7,204 bases of DNA from the NCBI GenBank assembly GCA_027443745.1, contig DAIAZB010000359.1, positions 1 to 7,204 on the forward strand, written 5' to 3'. Each line of letters begins with the position of its first letter. Within the stretch, counting starts at the first letter, position 1. The position numbers and the translations under genes were made by a program. The notes beneath the pieces are model-generated. The model searched no databases. It had not been told where the DNA came from and saw only the letters and a program-made list of their open reading frames with translations. Shown piece by piece: positions 6,089 to 7,204 of the stretch. The DNA is from Thiomonas sp. Lineage in GTDB: Bacteria > Pseudomonadota > Gammaproteobacteria > Burkholderiales > Burkholderiaceae.

Positions 6089-6841
6089 TCAACCGAAATT
6101 CAGCGATGTTTGCACAGTCAACCGCCACCCCTTTTCCAGCAGCCAGGTACCATCATCATCGACGGCGATGCCTTCGAGCAGGGTAGGTTCGCGCGCCGTC
6201 TGTACGGCGCGATCGAGGGTGAGGTCAGTGGGTGGCACGATGCGCATCCCATTGGCCAGCTCCAGGATGCACGTTTGGTTGACCCAGTCACGAATGGGGC
6301 CGCCCACAATCTCATTGATTTTGCATCGATGTGAGGTTGACTCTGTGAGATCGGCCATAGCTGCGCGGCTGGGTGAGGGCAGCCGGCGGTACAGGTCATC
6401 TCTGTGGTAAATCACGCTGACACCATCCTTGCCAGCGCTGGACAATTTGTCCAGCAGCCTGATCAGCTGTGCACTCAGGCCGGGCAGGCGTGAGATGGAC
6501 ACGGGCTTGCCCGCACAAGCGTTGCTCGCGAGCACCTCGGCGGCTTGATCCACAATGTCAAGCAGGGAAAGCATGTGCTCATGCGTTGATCGTCCATCAA
6601 TCAAATCACGTGTGTCGCCCCCCTGCCGCCTCAAAATAGAGACTTGCAGCTGCAGCCCGCGCATGATCATTGCAACTTCGAAATGCGATTCAAAAAATCC
6701 AATTATCGGGATGACTGTGCGCCCGTGCACCAGCCTATGCAACAGGTCACGATCAACTGGGATCGCGTCTTGAACTTGGCCGAGGTGCTCAATCGCGAAG
6801 TCGATGAGGATCTCAGGCCCATTATCTTTGTCCTTTGTCAT
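6089..6841 (-). CDS. Hypothetical soluble protein, 250 residues
   Basis: I do not recognise this protein. It has no signal peptide, no membrane span and no catalytic motif I can name. The N-terminal part (1-135) reads as mostly helical, with a hydrophobic VIPIIGFF patch at 43-50 and a helix-rich run at 85-135. The C-terminal part (172-250) looks strand-rich, with GGPIRDWVNQTCILELANGM at 180-199, then LTLDRAVQTAREPTLLEGIAV, ending in LEKGWRLTVQTSLNFG. The ATG at 6841 is the earliest in frame; its Shine-Dalgarno is poor. Codon use is less GC-biased than in the phosphoesterase. Nested inverted repeats lie about 60-110 nt upstream and may be its operator. An accessory or element-borne function is possible but unsupported. 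Confidence 0.75.
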   Translation of the reverse strand: MTKDKDNGPEILIDFAIEHLGQVQDAIPVDRDLLHRLVHGRTVIPIIGFFESHFEVAMIMRGLQLQVSILRRQGGDTRDLIDGRSTHEHMLSLLDIVDQAAEVLASNACAGKPVSISRLPGLSAQLIRLLDKLSSAGKDGVSVIYHRDDLYRRLPSPSRAAMADLTESTSHRCKINEIVGGPIRDWVNQTCILELANGMRIVPPTDLTLDRAVQTAREPTLLEGIAVDDDGTWLLEKGWRLTVQTSLNFG

Positions 6842-6896
6842 TGCTGTTTATTTGGCATCGACCGAGGTTCGGCCGATCCGCATGATGATGCATAAC

Positions 6897-6949
6897 CCAG
6901 CATGGGTTGGCCGCCGATTTGCCTCTCAGAGGTAAAAACACCATGCTGG
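6897..6949. repeat. Nested inverted repeats upstream of the 250-residue gene
   Basis: The outer arms CCAGCATGG (6897-6905) and CCATGCTGG (6941-6949) are perfect over 9 bp. Inside lies TTTGCCTCTCAGAGGTAAA (6918-6936), a palindrome with one mismatch around a single central base. This fits an operator within a larger dyad, or a foldable leader RNA. The structure is seen; the role is inferred. Confidence 0.6.
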
Positions 6950-6975
6950 TCGTGTGCTGGATGTTGATGGGTCGC

Positions 6976-7023
6976 GTAAGCGCTGCTGTTCAGAGATCAG
7001 TAGCAGTGACGCTCAGCGCTTGC
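6976..7023. repeat. Long-loop inverted repeat just past the 39-residue gene
   Basis: AAGCGCTG (6978-6985) and CAGCGCTT (7014-7021) pair perfectly, and the pairing extends outward by a G-T and a G-C to 6976 and 7023. It starts three bases beyond the stop of the leftward 39-residue gene. A CTGCT/AGCAG pair (6983-6987 with 7002-7006) could form a competing hairpin. There is no T-run after it, so a standard intrinsic terminator is unlikely; it may protect the 3' end of the mRNA or bind protein. Confidence 0.4.
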
Positions 7024-7025
7024 AG

Positions 7026-7145
7026 TCACACGCGCGCACACGAACGAGATCCCCACCGTCTGGCGTGGCGGGCGACGTTGATGGCCAGCCATACGAAAAG
7101 GCCCACAAAGACAAGAACACCCACGGTCACGCCATCAACGGTCAT
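7026..7145 (-). CDS. 39-residue single-span membrane peptide
   Basis: This short open frame starts MTVDGVTVGVLVFVGLFVWL, continues with AINVARHARRW and ends after residue 39. A hydrophobic span covers about residues 6-23, followed by a basic tail (RHARR), which predicts a small inner-membrane peptide with its C-terminus in the cytoplasm. The ATG at 7145 has GGAG 7 nt upstream and overlaps the stop of the preceding gene as ATGA, the usual arrangement for translational coupling. Coupling to a probable RelE/ParE-type toxin gene suggests an accessory role in that module, but no known family is recognised. The good ribosome site, coupling and sensible membrane peptide make it more than a chance frame. 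Confidence 0.6.
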   Translation of the reverse strand: MTVDGVTVGVLVFVGLFVWLAINVARHARRWGSRSCARV

Positions 7146-7204
7146 GTGGAATCTCCAGAAGGCCACTGCTGCGCGCCGTGCAGGAAGTGCAGCACCTCGA
7201 GGCG
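7142..7204 (-). CDS. C-terminal 20 residues of a probable RelE/ParE-family toxin (runs off window)
   Basis: Only the end is inside the window: RLEVLHFLHGAQQWPSGDST and then TGA. The pattern (I/V)EVLxxLHGAxxWP is the usual last strand and tail of ParE/RelE-fold toxins of type II toxin-antitoxin systems, in which such proteins poison gyrase or cleave mRNA and are held by an antitoxin usually encoded just upstream. The antitoxin would lie to the right of the window. The stop overlaps the start of the 39-residue peptide gene. With so few residues, the family is likely but not certain. Confidence 0.6.
   Translation of the reverse strand, partial: RLEVLHFLHGAQQWPSGDST
7153..7156 (-). promoter_or_regulatory. 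Shine-Dalgarno of the 39-residue peptide
   Basis: GGAG on the minus strand lies 7 nt before the ATG at 7145, within the last codons of the upstream gene. Confidence 0.6.

Overview
The window is GC-rich with strongly GC-biased third codon positions in most genes. It carries an IS5-type transposase of a kind common in Xanthomonas, Stenotrophomonas and relatives. I read it as a Xanthomonadaceae (gammaproteobacterial) accessory region; the genus is inference. Nearly everything recognisable is on the minus strand, so transcription runs right to left.

Left end (1-933): the 5' end of an IS5-family element (transposase N-terminus, terminal repeat ending near 233) has landed in the 3' end of a small membrane-protein gene (223-906). 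That gene now ends at a stop codon supplied by the IS. Its base composition is visibly poorer in GC than its neighbours.

Centre (940-3987): a 1015-residue protein joins a ClpA/ClpB-like part (Clp-N-like N-terminus plus a Clp-type AAA+ module) to an FtsH-type AAA+ module and an M41 zinc-protease domain. It has no membrane segments. The FtsH half keeps its catalytic residues, while the Clp half has an altered Walker B and sensor-1. The membrane-protein gene starts 33 nt after its stop, so the two look like one operon: a soluble chaperone-protease with a membrane partner. This pair is the most unusual content of the window. A 30-bp near-perfect inverted repeat next to a TTGACA hexamer (4226-4259) lies upstream and may be its control region.

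Right of this (3988-5802): a stretch with no convincing gene, a small plus-strand zinc-ribbon-like protein (4451-4648), another stretch without a convincing gene, and a calcineurin-like metallophosphoesterase on the minus strand (5011-5802).

Right end (5803-7204): an unrecognised 250-residue protein (6089-6841) with nested inverted repeats upstream, a 39-residue single-span membrane peptide (7026-7145), and the last 20 residues of a protein resembling RelE/ParE toxins, which overlaps the peptide's start codon by ATGA. No rRNA, tRNA or CRISPR array was seen.
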